A stretch of DNA of 64,000 bases from Patiria miniata (lineage: Eukaryota > Echinodermata > Asteroidea > Valvatida > Asterinidae), in the NCBI RefSeq assembly GCF_015706575.1, contig NW_024037048.1, forward strand, positions 19,175,512-19,239,511, given 5' to 3'. Under the pieces are notes generated by a model. That model did no database searches. It was not told the DNA's origin and saw only the letters and a list, made by a program, of their open reading frames with translations. Numbering within the stretch: position 1 is the first letter of the stretch; each line of letters opens with the position of its first letter. Below are positions 33,970 to 43,649 of the stretch, one piece after another. A program made the translations under genes and the position numbers.

Positions 33970-34170
33970 GGGAATCGTTATTCGTTATCCGTTTTGCTGT
34001 CGAGAATGGATTTTGGATTCGAAGTCCGTTACCCTTTCTTTTTGCTTAGGAAATGGGAATTGGTTTCGTTATCCGTTTTTCTTTTTGCTTAGGAATTGGG
34101 GAAGTGGGTTTCGTTATCCGTTTTTCTATTTGCTTAGGAATTGGGAAATGGTTTCGTTAGGAAGGAATTA
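33970..34170. repeat. About 50-bp tandem repeat, 4 degenerate copies
   Basis: Units contain TTCGTTATCCGTTTTTCTTT and TTGCTTAGGAATTGGG. Confidence 0.85.
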
Positions 34171-34496
34171 ATGCGACCGGGAATTTACGGGTTATGAAAT
34201 TGTCACTTTTCACACCGTTAATTGTGAAGGGCGCCGGCTGTTGTTTGATGATATCCCATTATTGTCCGCAGTCCGTCGTGCAGCTGGCTGATGTAGCAGA
34301 CAAATTTCTCGATCGATAACGTACATGTATGTAAGTCATCACGTCTAGACTTTTTATTCACACTTCAATTAGTCAATTCATTATAGGCAGAGCATTTGAA
34401 GAGTACATTTGCTAAAAAAAAAAGCAGATAAGAGCCAATATTACATTCTACAGTTTGGAAAAAAAATTGGAAAAAACCCACCAACTAAATATTTTC

Positions 34497-34933
34497 GGTA
34501 ATCCTTACTTTTTCTAGGACCCCATTCCTATATAAGGTTAAAAGACTCACCAAAACAGCTGACTAAATGACACTCAAAAGTGACATTCTGATATTTATTG
34601 ACACATTTGACAATTTGGCAATGACACCTCTTGAATATCAGCAGGTTTGATTTTGTAGAAAGAGGGCAGGGTTTTGATTTATGAGGGGTTAAAAACGACG
34701 ATGACAAACAGAAAATAAATTTAAAACAATTGAGATGGCAAACTGCATAAAAAGGTAGGAAAGTCACATTTTCTTTGAAAGTGCTTTCAAAATTATAACT
34801 AACATGAGTTTGTCTGAAGAAAAAAGACTTCTTTAGCCTGCCAAAGTCACTTTGGTACTGGACAGTCATCTGCAAAAGTCAGTTTTGAACAGAACTCGTA
34901 CAAAATAGAGGTGTCCTAAAAGTAAGGATTACC
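34497..34933. mobile_element. MITE of about 437 bp
   Basis: Inverted ends GGTAATCCTTACTTTTTCTA (left) and complement-type TCCTAAAAGTAAGGATTACC (right). The 115-codon minus-strand frame inside has no family resemblance. TSD and family are unclear. Confidence 0.55.
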
Positions 34934-34963
34934 ATATTTTCCCTGATCACCTACAATCATTTT

Positions 34964-35136
34964 CAGGGGTGTGAAATCTCAGCTTTTTAGCTGATTTCAG
35001 CTTTTTTTGTTTTGGATTTCAGCTTTTTTCCCTCACTTGCTGTGTACAAAAGTATAGGAGATTTCCAAAGTTCAGCTTTTTTACACCTTTTTCAGCTGTT
35101 TTCAGCTATTTTTATCAGTGGTCACTCACACCCCTG
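34964..35136. mobile_element. hAT-like MITE, 173 bp
   Basis: It starts CAGGGGTGTGA and ends TCACACCCCTG, typical hAT-style termini. The interior repeats TTTCAGCTTTTT. The flanks share CATTTT, compatible with an imperfect 8-bp target duplication. Confidence 0.6.
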
Positions 35137-35269
35137 CATTTTTCAAATTCAATGAACTGAGCAGTGACTGAAAGTATACAAAATAAAATGCGCTTAAAGT
35201 CCGATTCCGGAATGGGAAAGATTTCCATATAAGTTCACTAATTTTCTTCTGTATTGACTAACAATAATT

Positions 35270-35945
35270 GTACATCAAACCATGAGCCTAAGTTACGAGT
35301 AATGGGTGCAGGTGTAACCATACAATCACCAACATGAATGGAATCAAGGTTAACTTTAGACAACTGTTTGTGGGTCCCAATAATCATAAACTCAGTTGTA
35401 CTAGCTGTCATTCAGCATTAAACCATTAGCCAACAACCAGTTACGTAAATCCTGAATACAGCTCTCCATAGCTGCTAAGGACAATCTTTGATTTTCTGAA
35501 TTGTCAGTGCTAAAAGAAATATACAGGTGGGTATCATCGGCATAACAATGATGCTGTGGAAGATGGGTCTTAATGATGTCAAACAGTGGGCTTGTATACA
35601 AAATAAATAACAAAGGCCCAAGACAAGAGCCTTGTGGAACGCCATAATCAATGTTAAATTGCTGAGAGAGATTACCATTTATAGAAACAGTCGTTGGGAT
35701 CTACCAGACAAGTAAGAATGAAACCATTTAAGAGCAGTACCATGAATACCAAATTTACTCTGGAGGGTATTTAGTAAAATGTTGTGGTCTAATTGTGTCA
35801 AAGGCGGCACTCAAATCAATGAAAACTAACAAAGAAACCTGTTGTCTATCCATAGCCATTAATAAATCATTTCTTATCTTAAGTAAAGCTGTCTCTGTGC
35901 TATAATACTGACGGTAGGCAGACTGGGCAATTTTTAATTATTATT
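35270..35945 (-). mobile_element. LINE reverse-transcriptase fragment, CR1/Rex1-like
   Basis: The minus strand encodes RT motifs in order: SAYRQYYSTETALLKIRNDL, then VFIDLSAAFDTI, then VPQGSCLGPLLFILYTSPLF, then CYADDTHLYISF (YADD at 35533-35544), then NWLLANGLMLNDS, and a diverged TRNLGSW motif. These are the palm and thumb of a Jockey/CR1-group non-LTR retrotransposon. The frame is broken at several points, and the 5' part and endonuclease are missing. It is a dead 5'-truncated copy. Confidence 0.85.
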
Positions 35946-36018
35946 TTAGTAGAGTATTAATTTCTTTAGTATGCTGCTAAGCTTTAAGGGGAAACATTTT
36001 GTCCCGCCTTTCATACAG

Positions 36019-36146
36019 GGTGAGCAGAGTACACATTTGATGGAGCTTCTGACAGACTCTCAGGAGAAATGGGTGGATGTTCAGAAGATCAAGGCATTCC
36101 CAGCCATGGTAGCAAGCCCTACGCTCAAACTATGGCACTCATGCAG
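36019..36146 (+). other. Candidate exon, family not recognised
   Basis: Acceptor CATACAG and donor CAG|GTAGG bound a frame open throughout: GEQSTHLMELLTDSQEKWVD then VQKIKAFPAMVASPTLKLWH. The other two frames have stops. It lies 5' of the SLC12 exons on the same strand, so it could be a further-upstream exon of that gene, but I cannot match it to SLC12. The string CATACAGGGTGAGCAGA recurs at 39485 without the rest. Confidence 0.45.
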
Positions 36147-37011
36147 GTAGGCTTATGAGGGGGATCAGGGTCAGACCTGAGTATGCGTGGATAGCTCAAG
36201 TTTTCTGCATTTTGATGAGTTGTGTACCTTTTGACAACTACATGCGTTTCAGACTAGCATTCAGAGAAGTGCCGAACTAAATTATTCCAAAGAGTTGAAT
36301 TAAGTTTGACGTTTGAAATATTGAGGAGCAACTACACATGAAAGTCGTCCAAAGATTGAGTGTTGCAGTCGTTCAGAATGACTCCAGTGTCTAATCAATG
36401 GAAAATGAATACAAGAACTTTGCCTGTGTTTGAAACTTGAATCTATTTAAGTTGAGTTTAGTTGAGTTAAGTTAGGGACTCTGGAACACCAGTTTTAAAT
36501 GGATTGAGGTACTGTTTGATAACTTTGGTCTTTTAAGTCGAGTCTGCTTGATGAGTGAAGCAGTCTGCGATAAGTCGAGTATGAGTTGAGTAGTGTTTTT
36601 GACTTAGTAGACTACTTTTTACTGAGTACTACTTTATGAGTCGATTCATTTGTTTTCAATGAATCCTGAGGTTTTGTATTAGTTTAGTATCTTTTTACAA
36701 GTCTTGTTTACCTCTGGTGAATTATTTTAATGAATATTTCGATGAGTATTTTGAGTACCGAAATGTGTACTCACAGTTGAGTACTTGAAGAAGACTTTGC
36801 GGAATGAATTTTGATGAACAGTTTGAGTAAAATGCAAGCAGGTCTTTAAAAATTAAGCCAAAGTGGCAAAATGTATAACAAGATCCATAAACCAGATTTG
36901 TCCAGGTTTTTGGCTTTTTGCAGCGCTAACGTTGGTCTTTTCCAAGACCTGGACACAATTTACTTAGAGCAAATGCATTCAAATTTTCCTTCCTGATTGG
37001 TTTCCGTCTAG

Positions 37012-37153
37012 ATTGGTGGGTTGGGTAAGATCAAGACCAACACAATCATCAAGGAGCTCTCCAAAGCCTGGATGCGGGATGAGGAAGCAGCCTGGAGACC
37101 AAAAGTTTCCTCGGAAGATCAGCAAGGAAGAAGTCACCATGCTCAAAGAGAAG
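37012..37153 (+). pseudogene. SLC12 chimeric exon, copy 1
   Basis: Reads IGGLGKIKTNTIIKELSKAW then MRDEEAAW. The first ten residues resemble the SLC12 GLGRMKPNTL segment. The rest is the much more C-terminal KELSKPWMLDEEA..KISKEEVT segment, which leaves frame at the GCAGCCTGG stretch. Two distant exons have been fused. Donor AAG|GTAGAA. Confidence 0.7.
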
Positions 37154-37504
37154 GTAGAATCAGGTAGTTGGTCAGTAGTGCAGAATGATTCACATGTTAA
37201 CTAATGCATGCAAAATAAAGAAAAAAAGTGAAAGTTTAACAACTATCATCCTACCCTATATTTTTAGGCAGTTGTTTTTTATATCTAATAGAAAACACCA
37301 CATTTTTGTTCTTGGTTGGCCTTATTATTTTAATGTATGTTTCAGTGTCCAATTCATTTCATGGAGCCTTTCAGAGATCTCTCAGGTTATTCTGGATGGC
37401 TGCATGTCTAAGGAAACACATGCTTTATGTCAAAGGGAAATAATGCTCTGTATAATTTTTGTTTGTGAACCCCCCCCCCCCCCACCTCCCCCCCCCACAC
37501 TTTG

Positions 37505-37739
37505 AAGGAGCAAATTGACAGGGAGAAGATGAACATGGCCAACATGCTCAGCAAGTTCCGCATCAACTACTCAGACGTGGAGGTCATCCCGGACCTGAAC
37601 AAGAAGCCCAAGGAGTAGAGCCTGAGACGGTTCAAGGAGCTGTCCAAACCCTGGATGCTGGATGAGGAAGCAGGGGAGACCCAGAGAAATTTCCTTGGAA
37701 GATCAGCAAGGAAGAAGTCACTATACGCTCAACGAGAAG
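37505..37739 (+). pseudogene. SLC12 exon, copy 2, 5' part replaced by poly-C
   Basis: Reads KEQIDREKMNMANMLSKFRI then NYSDVEVIPDLNKKPKE, TAG, SLRRFKELSKPWMLDEEAGE, then a frameshift. The GLTLLIPHL..CKLRVF part found in copy 4 is missing. A run of C with short CACCT breaks (37471-37500) lies immediately upstream. Confidence 0.75.
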
Positions 37740-37851
37740 GTCAATCTCCTTGCGCTTAAACACCCCCCCCCCTTCCACAGAGAAAACTATAAACGAGGCC
37801 AAGTTAACGTTCATTAAATAACAATTGACTGTTTTTTTTCTTTTTCTGAAG

Positions 37852-38036
37852 GCTGGTACAAGGACAAGATTTTGCCCAAGATGGAGTTCTGTGCTGTTGG
37901 TTGGGTAAGATCAAGACCAACACAATCATCAAGGAGCTCTCCAAACCTGGATGCTGGATGAGGAAGCAGCCTGGAGACCACGGAGAAGTTTCCTTGGAAG
38001 ATCAGCAAGGAAGAAGTCACCATGCTCAAAGAGAAG
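37852..38036 (+). pseudogene. SLC12 chimeric exon, copy 3
   Basis: Acceptor CTGAAG, then GWYKDKILPKMEFCAV, which resembles the SLC12 segment WLKDNKIKAFY; then in another frame LGKIKTNTIIKELSKP and the KISKEEVT segment out of frame. It shows that the GLGKIKTNT part of copies 1 and 5 came from this upstream exon. Confidence 0.65.
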
Positions 38037-38509
38037 GTAGAATCTCCTCCTTGGGATCAAGCACCCCCCCCCCCCCCCCCCAGTGAAAACTATAAACTTT
38101 ATATTTATTTTTGTGTAAGTTGGTCAGTAGTCGGCAGAATGATTCACATGTTAATTAATGCATGCAAATTAAAGTAGAGAAAAAAGGAAATTTTAATGAC
38201 TATCATCCCACCCTATATTTTTAGGCTATTGAAATGTCAAACCCTTCAAAACAGATTTTTACCTACCTTACCACACAGTTGTTTTTTTGTATGTAGTAGA
38301 AAACACCACACTTTTGGTTCTTGGTTGGCCTGATTATTGTATTATATGTTTCAGTGCCCAATTCATTTCATGGAGCCTTTCAGAGATCTCTCAGGTTATT
38401 CTGGATGGCTGCATGTCTAAGGAAACACATGCTTTATATAATGCTCTGTATAATTTTTGTTTGTGAACCCCCCCCCCCCAACCCCCGCCCCCACCTCCCA
38501 CCACCCCCC

Positions 38510-38830
38510 GGCTTGACCCTTCTCATCCCTCACCTCATCTCCATGAAATCCAACTGGGAGAAATGCAAGCTGCGCGTCTTTGCCACCACGAGCAAGAAGG
38601 AGCAAATGGACAGGGAGAAGATGAACATGGCCAACATGCTCAGCAAGTTCCGCATCAACTGCTCGGACATGGAGGTCATCCCGGACCTGAACAAGAAGCC
38701 CAAGGAGTAGAGCCTGAGACAGTTCAAGGAGCTGTCCAAACCCTGGATGCTGGATGAAGAAGCAGGGGAGACCACGGAGAAATTTCCTTGGAAGATCAGC
38801 AAGGAGGAAGTCACTACGCTCAACGAGAAG
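38510..38830 (+). pseudogene. SLC12 exon, copy 4, most complete
   Basis: One frame from a poly-C acceptor region to donor AAG|GTAGAA: GLTLLIPHLISMKSNWEKCK, LRVFATTSKKEQMDREKMNM, ANMLSKFRINCSDMEVIPDL, NKKPKE, TAG (38708-38710), SLRQFKELSKPWMLDEEAGE, TTEKFPWKISKEEVTTLNEK. It aligns colinearly with NKCC1/NKCC2 C-termini over about 105 residues with the stop as the only lesion. The coding part is much GC-richer than its surroundings. Confidence 0.82.
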
Positions 38831-39059
38831 GTAGAATCTCCTTCTTGCGCTCAAGCACCCCCCCCCCCCCCCCTCCACAGAGAAAACTATAAACGAGGGC
38901 CTTTTTGGCGCCATCATGGCTTATAAATGCTGGTACCATTGAAAGATAACCAGCATGGGTGAACCAGTGAAGTGTCCCTCATTCCGGCTTCTGCTTGTTT
39001 GACTATAAAGCGCCCTCTTTTGTCCATGCATGGAGACAATACACTTAGAGCTCTTCCCT

Positions 39060-39449
39060 TATACGGAAGATGGATAGTGCCACTCAATGAGTGTGAATAT
39101 ATTTTTTTGGGTGCGTGTGAAAATATTTTTTTTTGTACAGCGGCCGCCACATATTATCTGGCGGCCGCCAGATAATAAGTGGCGGCCCGCTGTACAAAAA
39201 AAAATATATCCACACTTTTTTATGTGGCGGCTGCCACTTATTATCTGGCGGACGCCACATAAAAAAGTGTGAATATATTTTATTTGTACGTGTGTGAATA
39301 TTTTTTTTGCACAGCGGCTGCCACTTATTATGACGACTTATGTAGCTGCCGCCACATAATAAGTGGCGGCCGCTGTACAAAAAAATATTCCCACACGCAC
39401 CAAAGAAATATATTCACACTCATTGAGTGGCACTATCTGTCTTCCGTAA
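39060..39449. mobile_element. Multiply palindromic element with GCGGCCGC cores
   Basis: The outer inverted repeats (TACGGAAGATGGATAGTGCC at 39062 and its near-complement ending at 39448) enclose two inner palindromes around GCGGCCGCCACATATTATCT and GGCGGCTGCCACTTATTATC type cores separated by A/T runs. The many overlapping frames on both strands are palindrome artefacts. About 390 bp, non-coding, inserted between SLC12 copies. Confidence 0.75.
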
Positions 39450-39764
39450 CTTAACGCGTAGTACCTAGTTTTTGTGATTTCAACATACAGGGTGAGCAGA
39501 ATATTTCGATGAGTATTTTGAGAACCGAAATGTGTACTCACAGACTTTGCGGAATGAATTTTGATGAACAGTTTGAGTAAAATGCAAGCAGGTCTTTAAA
39601 GAATTAAGTCAAAGTTGCAAAATGAATAACAAGATCATTAAACCAGATTTGTCCAGGTTTCTCGCTTTTTTTTTAGCACTAACGTTGGTCTTTTCCAAGA
39701 CCTGAACACAATTTATTTAGAGCAAATGCATTCAAATTTTCTTTCCTGATTGGTTTCCGTCTAG

Positions 39765-39910
39765 ATTGGTGGGTTGGGTAAGATCAAGACCAGCACAATC
39801 ATCAAGGAGCTCTCCAAACCCTGGATGCTGGATGAGGAAGCAGCCTGGAGACCACAGAGAAGTTTCCTTGGAAGATCAGCAAGGAAGAAGTCACCACGCT
39901 CAAAGAGAAG
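39765..39910 (+). pseudogene. SLC12 chimeric exon, copy 5
   Basis: Near-duplicate of copy 1 with the same flanks (36730-37430 and 39490-40330 are direct repeats). Reads IGGLGKIKTSTIIKELSKPW then MLDEEAAW before going out of frame. Confidence 0.7.
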
Positions 39911-40381
39911 GTAGAATCTCCTCCTTGCGCTCAAGCACCCCCCCCCCCCACAGTGAAAACTATAAATGTTATGTTTATTTTGTGTAAGTTGGTCAGTAGT
40001 GCAGAATGATTCACATGTTAACTAATGCATGCAAAATAGAGAAAAAAGTAAATATTTAACGACTATCATCCCACCCTATATTTTTAGGCTATAGAAATGT
40101 CAAACCCCCCAAAGATTTTTACCTACCCTACCACACAGTTGTTTTTTATTTTATATGTAATAGAAAACACCACACTCTATGTTCTTGGTAGGCCTTATTA
40201 TTTTATTATATGTTTCAGTGTCCAATTCATTTCATGGAGCCTTTCTGAGATCTCTCAGGTTATTCTGGATGGCTGCATGTCTAAGGAAACACATGCTTTA
40301 TGACAAAGGGAAATAATGCTCTGCATAATTTTTATTTGTGCCCCCCCCACCTCCGCTCCCCACCTCCTCCCCCCCTCCCAG

Positions 40382-40425
40382 GCGTGACCCTACTCATCCC
40401 TCACCTCATCTCCTTGAAATCCAAC
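40382..40425 (+). pseudogene. SLC12 exon start, copy 6
   Basis: Acceptor CTCCCAG then GVTLLIPHLISLKSN; the similarity ends abruptly at about 40425 in unrelated AT-rich sequence. Confidence 0.65.
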
Positions 40426-40624
40426 AATTCTTTAAAAGCCGCTCGCGAAACAAGAAACTTTTTAACAAAACTAAGGACACTTGTGTAAAAACTAAAAGTT
40501 ACTTGTGTAAAAAGGGCACTCTTTACAGAATACTGGGGGGGGGGGGGGGGTGTTAACTGCTGGTGCAAAAAATGGGGGCGGGGTGAGCAATAGATCTAAC
40601 AGTGCTTGTGACCCAGTCTGACTG

Positions 40625-40695
40625 AGCTACTGTGGTCACCTGATCAAAAGTGGTGATCTGATTGGCCAATGTGCACTGTTGATTGACATGCAGGA
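40625..40695 (+). repeat. Short dispersed repeat
   Basis: GAGCTACTGTGGTCACCTGA followed by GATTGGCCAATGTGCACTGT matches the sequence at 15120-15185. Confidence 0.5.
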
Positions 40696-40729
40696 GGGTC
40701 CATTATAACTTTTCTTTGATTTCTTGCAG

Positions 40730-40859
40730 GAGTCTACCTATTCCCAGGAAGCGTACTTGTTCAGCTTACATGTACATGTGCCGGCTGGAGACATTATCCA
40801 AGGATATGCTGTCAGCAGGAGCCTTACATCACCCGACCAAATATGGCATCCAAATATAA
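40730..40859 (+). pseudogene. SLC12 last coding exon
   Basis: Acceptor TTCTTGCAG; phase-1 frame SLPIPRKRTCSAYMYMCRLE then TLSKDMLSAGALHHP and TAA at 40857-40859. It matches the SLC12 SLPVARKG..ALYMAWLEALSKDL terminal segment. The usual ending (ILLVRGNHxxVLTFYS) is replaced by an unrelated tail, so the reading frame shifts after LSKDM. AATAAA hexamers lie at 41381 and 41512. Confidence 0.72.
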
Positions 40860-42290
40860 GTCAATACAAAGAAATTCACTTGAAATGATAAAGTGACAAA
40901 GGACAATTCCAACCAGTTGAAAGACCCTCCTCACTTGAATGGAATTTGTACTTTTGTTTTGATTGATTTCGTTAAGATTGTTTCTTTACCATCTAACGGG
41001 CTCACACTTTCACTGATGTTTTTAAAGTGAGTTTCTTGAATGCAATCAAGTAATGCTGATTAAGAACAATACCAGTCTTCAAATAATTTGGAGTCTGTTA
41101 ATTAAGAAATACTTGTCGCACTTTTGCGGGCTTTAAAAACAACAGCCAACTCCACTTATTTCATTACTGTGGGCACGTTTCTGTTTCAACTGAAAGTAAT
41201 TAAAATCATGGGTTTTTTTTCATAACGAAGCCAAGCGAAAAAAGAGAGTATTTATCAACAATGGTGGTGCTTTTGGTAATCCTCAGAATGAGGTTTTATG
41301 CATACTGTTTTCATAGCCAGTCAATTGTTACTTTTACATAATTCTCACATATTATAACGTTTAAAATAATGCAATCATTTAATAAAAACCAGTGTATTCT
41401 AATTGCTGTGAATAGCATTAGAATATTTCAAACAATTGTTAATCCAAATGCCAAGCTTAAAGTCTATAAGAAAATCAGATTCAATCACTCGAGACTTTTT
41501 TTGTGACATGAAATAAAAATTGATACATACATGGGATTGATTTAATTGACATTATCTGTGCTGGGCATACAGGGAACATAAGGCAAAGAAAATAACATGT
41601 TACAGTAAACGCCCTAAAATTATCCAGGTATGTAGCAAAATATTTTGTTTGTTTGTCTGTATGTCTTTTATACTTTGTTTGCTTTAGGATACAGTTATTG
41701 TGTTTAATTAATCTGTTTTAAATACCCAATACTACAAATAAGTTGCATATATATTCGGGAAAAAAACACGTTATTCTACATGTTGACCAAATGTGGCAAT
41801 AAAAAAAAATGGCGGTCAGAAACATGGCCTAAAAACTCCAGGTTGGTCGAGATAATGCCATAAACACAATTTTTTTTTAGTCGTTAACATTTCTGGATAC
41901 ATGGTGGCACTGCTTTATTGCAAACCTTTTGTTTCTAAAAACAATGATGACCCAGCTTGCTTTGAAAAATATTCCATCAAAATACTTCTCGATAGGCCTA
42001 CAATGGGTCCAAAAAAAATATCGTCAAAAATCTTAACGCATACTTTTCACTATATCCCAATACTCATGCATAAAGCTAAATATTTTGTTTTGCAAGAATT
42101 TTTAAAAAAGGGCAAATCCATTGTAGTATACAGATCGGCGCATGCGCAAAGCAAAAACATTATTAATGATATTTTGTGACATTGTCATTGAACATTATTT
42201 CTTTTAATTCATTAGTTATTGTTTCGGCAATAATGGAAAGTGATTAAAAAAATCAGAAACACGATGCTCGTGTATCTTTATGTGTTGGAT
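40860..42290. other. Intergenic region between convergent genes
   Basis: AT-rich DNA between the SLC12 last exon (plus strand) and the C1q gene (minus strand). Apart from poly(A)-signal-like AATAAA hexamers (41381, 41512) I see nothing. A 92-codon plus-strand frame (41901-42179) has no family features. Confidence 0.45.
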
Positions 42291-42294
42291 TGTG

Positions 42295-42300
42295 TTTATT
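42295..42300 (-). terminator. Poly(A) signal overlapping the C1q stop codon
   Basis: The minus strand reads CCC GAA TAA ACA: AATAAA includes the TAA stop. If used, the 3' UTR would be only about 15-30 nt. No better signal is evident within the next 100 bases. Confidence 0.4.
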
Positions 42301-43096
42301 CGGGGTAAAGGAGGAAGCCACTGAATGAGGTGTGGTGATAGGAATAACTATACGCCCTACCGTACATTGCGAGATACATCGTATCTCCACGCTGCAGAAC
42401 CACCACCGCGCTCCCAGACACCTGCTCACCGTGACTTGAATCAGTGCTATAGCCAGAGACAACCACGTCGCCGTTCTTCCGGAGATGAACCCACAGGCGG
42501 CTGCTGGAAGAATATTTGCACACAGAAAACATGAACACGTAGGTGCCCGGCACACCACACGTGAACGTGCCGGTCTCGAGATCGAAGCTGGTACCCGGCA
42601 GAAGTGTCTCGGTCGCCTGGAAGGGCAAACGGTAGTCGTTACTCGTAGAGGTATCCGAGCTGCTCGTCCTCACCACGGTGAATGCTACCCGCTGGTTGGA
42701 GTCGTCTGGTGTCTCCCCTGGCTCACCCTTTTGACCTTTGATACCAGTTTCCCCCGTTGGCCCTACAACACCTGGGACTCCTCTTGGACCAATTTTTCCG
42801 GGCTGGCCTATGCCTTCGTCCCCTTGAGGCCCAGCTGCTCCACGCTCACCCATAGGTCCACTCTGTCCAATATCACCCTTTTGACCTGGCTCGCCCTTTG
42901 ACCCTGGTTGACCTAAGGACCCAGGCAGACCTGGTATGCCGGGAATTGCAGCCGACCCCTGGCAGCACATCGGACACGCCTGAGACGCAGGACCATCACC
43001 GTCCGAGGCAACCGGCCCAGTAACGGAAGCTCGGAGGTTGACTGAGTTACCCAGAAGGAGGGCGATTGAAAGAACGGTTGCCACGAAGATCTTCAT
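42296..43096 (-). CDS. Secreted collagen-C1q-domain protein
   Basis: A complete 266-residue single coding exon. I start it at [20 protein letters not shown], a good signal peptide, and not at the in-frame ATG 11 codons upstream, which precedes the signal and lies close to a splice acceptor. Residues 41-45 (CPMCC) could form interchain disulfides. Residues about 52-130 are Gly-X-Y collagen repeats ([20 protein letters not shown] onward) with one break at GDEGIGQPG. Residues about 135-266 are a C1q globular domain, with GTYVFMFSV and the terminal FSGFLLYPE. Such proteins form trimers and act as soluble recognition or lectin-like factors in invertebrate immunity; ligand unknown. The AATAAA at 42295-42300 overlaps the stop codon. 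Upstream non-coding exons at 43590, 45494 and 53479 suggest a spliced 5' UTR. Confidence 0.92.
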   Translation of the reverse strand: MKIFVATVLSIALLLGNSVNLRASVTGPVASDGDGPASQACPMCCQGSAAIPGIPGLPGSLGQPGSKGEPGQKGDIGQSGPMGERGAAGPQGDEGIGQPGKIGPRGVPGVVGPTGETGIKGQKGEPGETPDDSNQRVAFTVVRTSSSDTSTSNDYRLPFQATETLLPGTSFDLETGTFTCGVPGTYVFMFSVCKYSSSSRLWVHLRKNGDVVVSGYSTDSSHGEQVSGSAVVVLQRGDTMYLAMYGRAYSYSYHHTSFSGFLLYPE

Positions 43097-43589
43097 TCTG
43101 TACATAAACAAAGCATTAAACTGAAACAAATCAGGTGAGAATTGTTTTCAATAAAATAGTTTTTAAAATAGGGAAGAGTAGACAAAAATATTGAGGTTTG
43201 ATAAAAAAGAGAACTAGTCTAAAATTCATGACAATCCGCCGTCAGATTTGAAGAAAAAAAACACACCCAAAAAACATGAGATTGGAGGAATTATTGTTCA
43301 AAGAATGTTTTCTTTGTTATATAACAGTGGCGTATGAGGGGTCAAGGGGCTAACATTTATGAAAAGCCTAGTTTATAAAACCGGTTGTCATGGCAACCCA
43401 TCGAATCGAATTTTTTTTATTTCGCCCGTCAATAAGAGTTAGGAAAGGTCACCAAAATGCATTCCGATAGGGCGAAGCGTTCCGGAGCTGTAGTATTTTT
43501 TTTTGGAGGGGGGGGGGGGGGGGGAGCACATCTTGCTTGCCCCTTCCCCGGTCCTGATAGAATCATTAATCAAACCTCACCACACCCAC

Positions 43590-43649
43590 CTCGATGGTTC
43601 GTTCTTGAAGATCGGGTCCAAGAAGAGATCACAAGGAATTCAGTGTAGG
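43590..43649 (-). other. Candidate 5' UTR exon of the C1q gene, copy 1
   Basis: 60 bases between TTTTTTTTTTCAG and GAG|GTGGGTG. Its 3' half (ATCTTCAAGAACGAACCATCGAG) resembles the exons at 45494 and 53479. The region just left of it is a G-run insertion (43503-43524). It lies about 0.5 kb upstream of the C1q coding exon, whose own acceptor (ATTTGTTTCAG) is at about 43121-43131. Confidence 0.5.

Larger units (their letters stand above)
37012..40859 (+). pseudogene. Array of C-terminal exons of an SLC12 cation-chloride cotransporter
   Basis: SLC12 (NKCC/NCC) proteins move Na+, K+ and Cl- together; their cytosolic C-terminus contains conserved segments like GGLTLLIPYLL, KCKIRVF, LLSKFR, DINxKP and PWxISxEE. 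Six partial copies of these exons lie here: 37012-37153, 37505-37739, 37852-38036, 38510-38830, 39765-39910 and 40382-40425. A recognisable last exon follows at 40730-40859. Copies at 37505 and 38510 share a TAG after NKKPKE. Copies at 37012, 37852 and 39765 are chimeric and frameshifted. No transmembrane exons are seen. This is a rearranged remnant or, less likely, the unsettled 3' end of an active gene. Confidence 0.72.

Noticed and set aside
39084-39454. Several 60-98-codon frames with WRPPDNKWQP repeats
   Set aside because: Palindrome translation on both strands of the 39060-39449 element.
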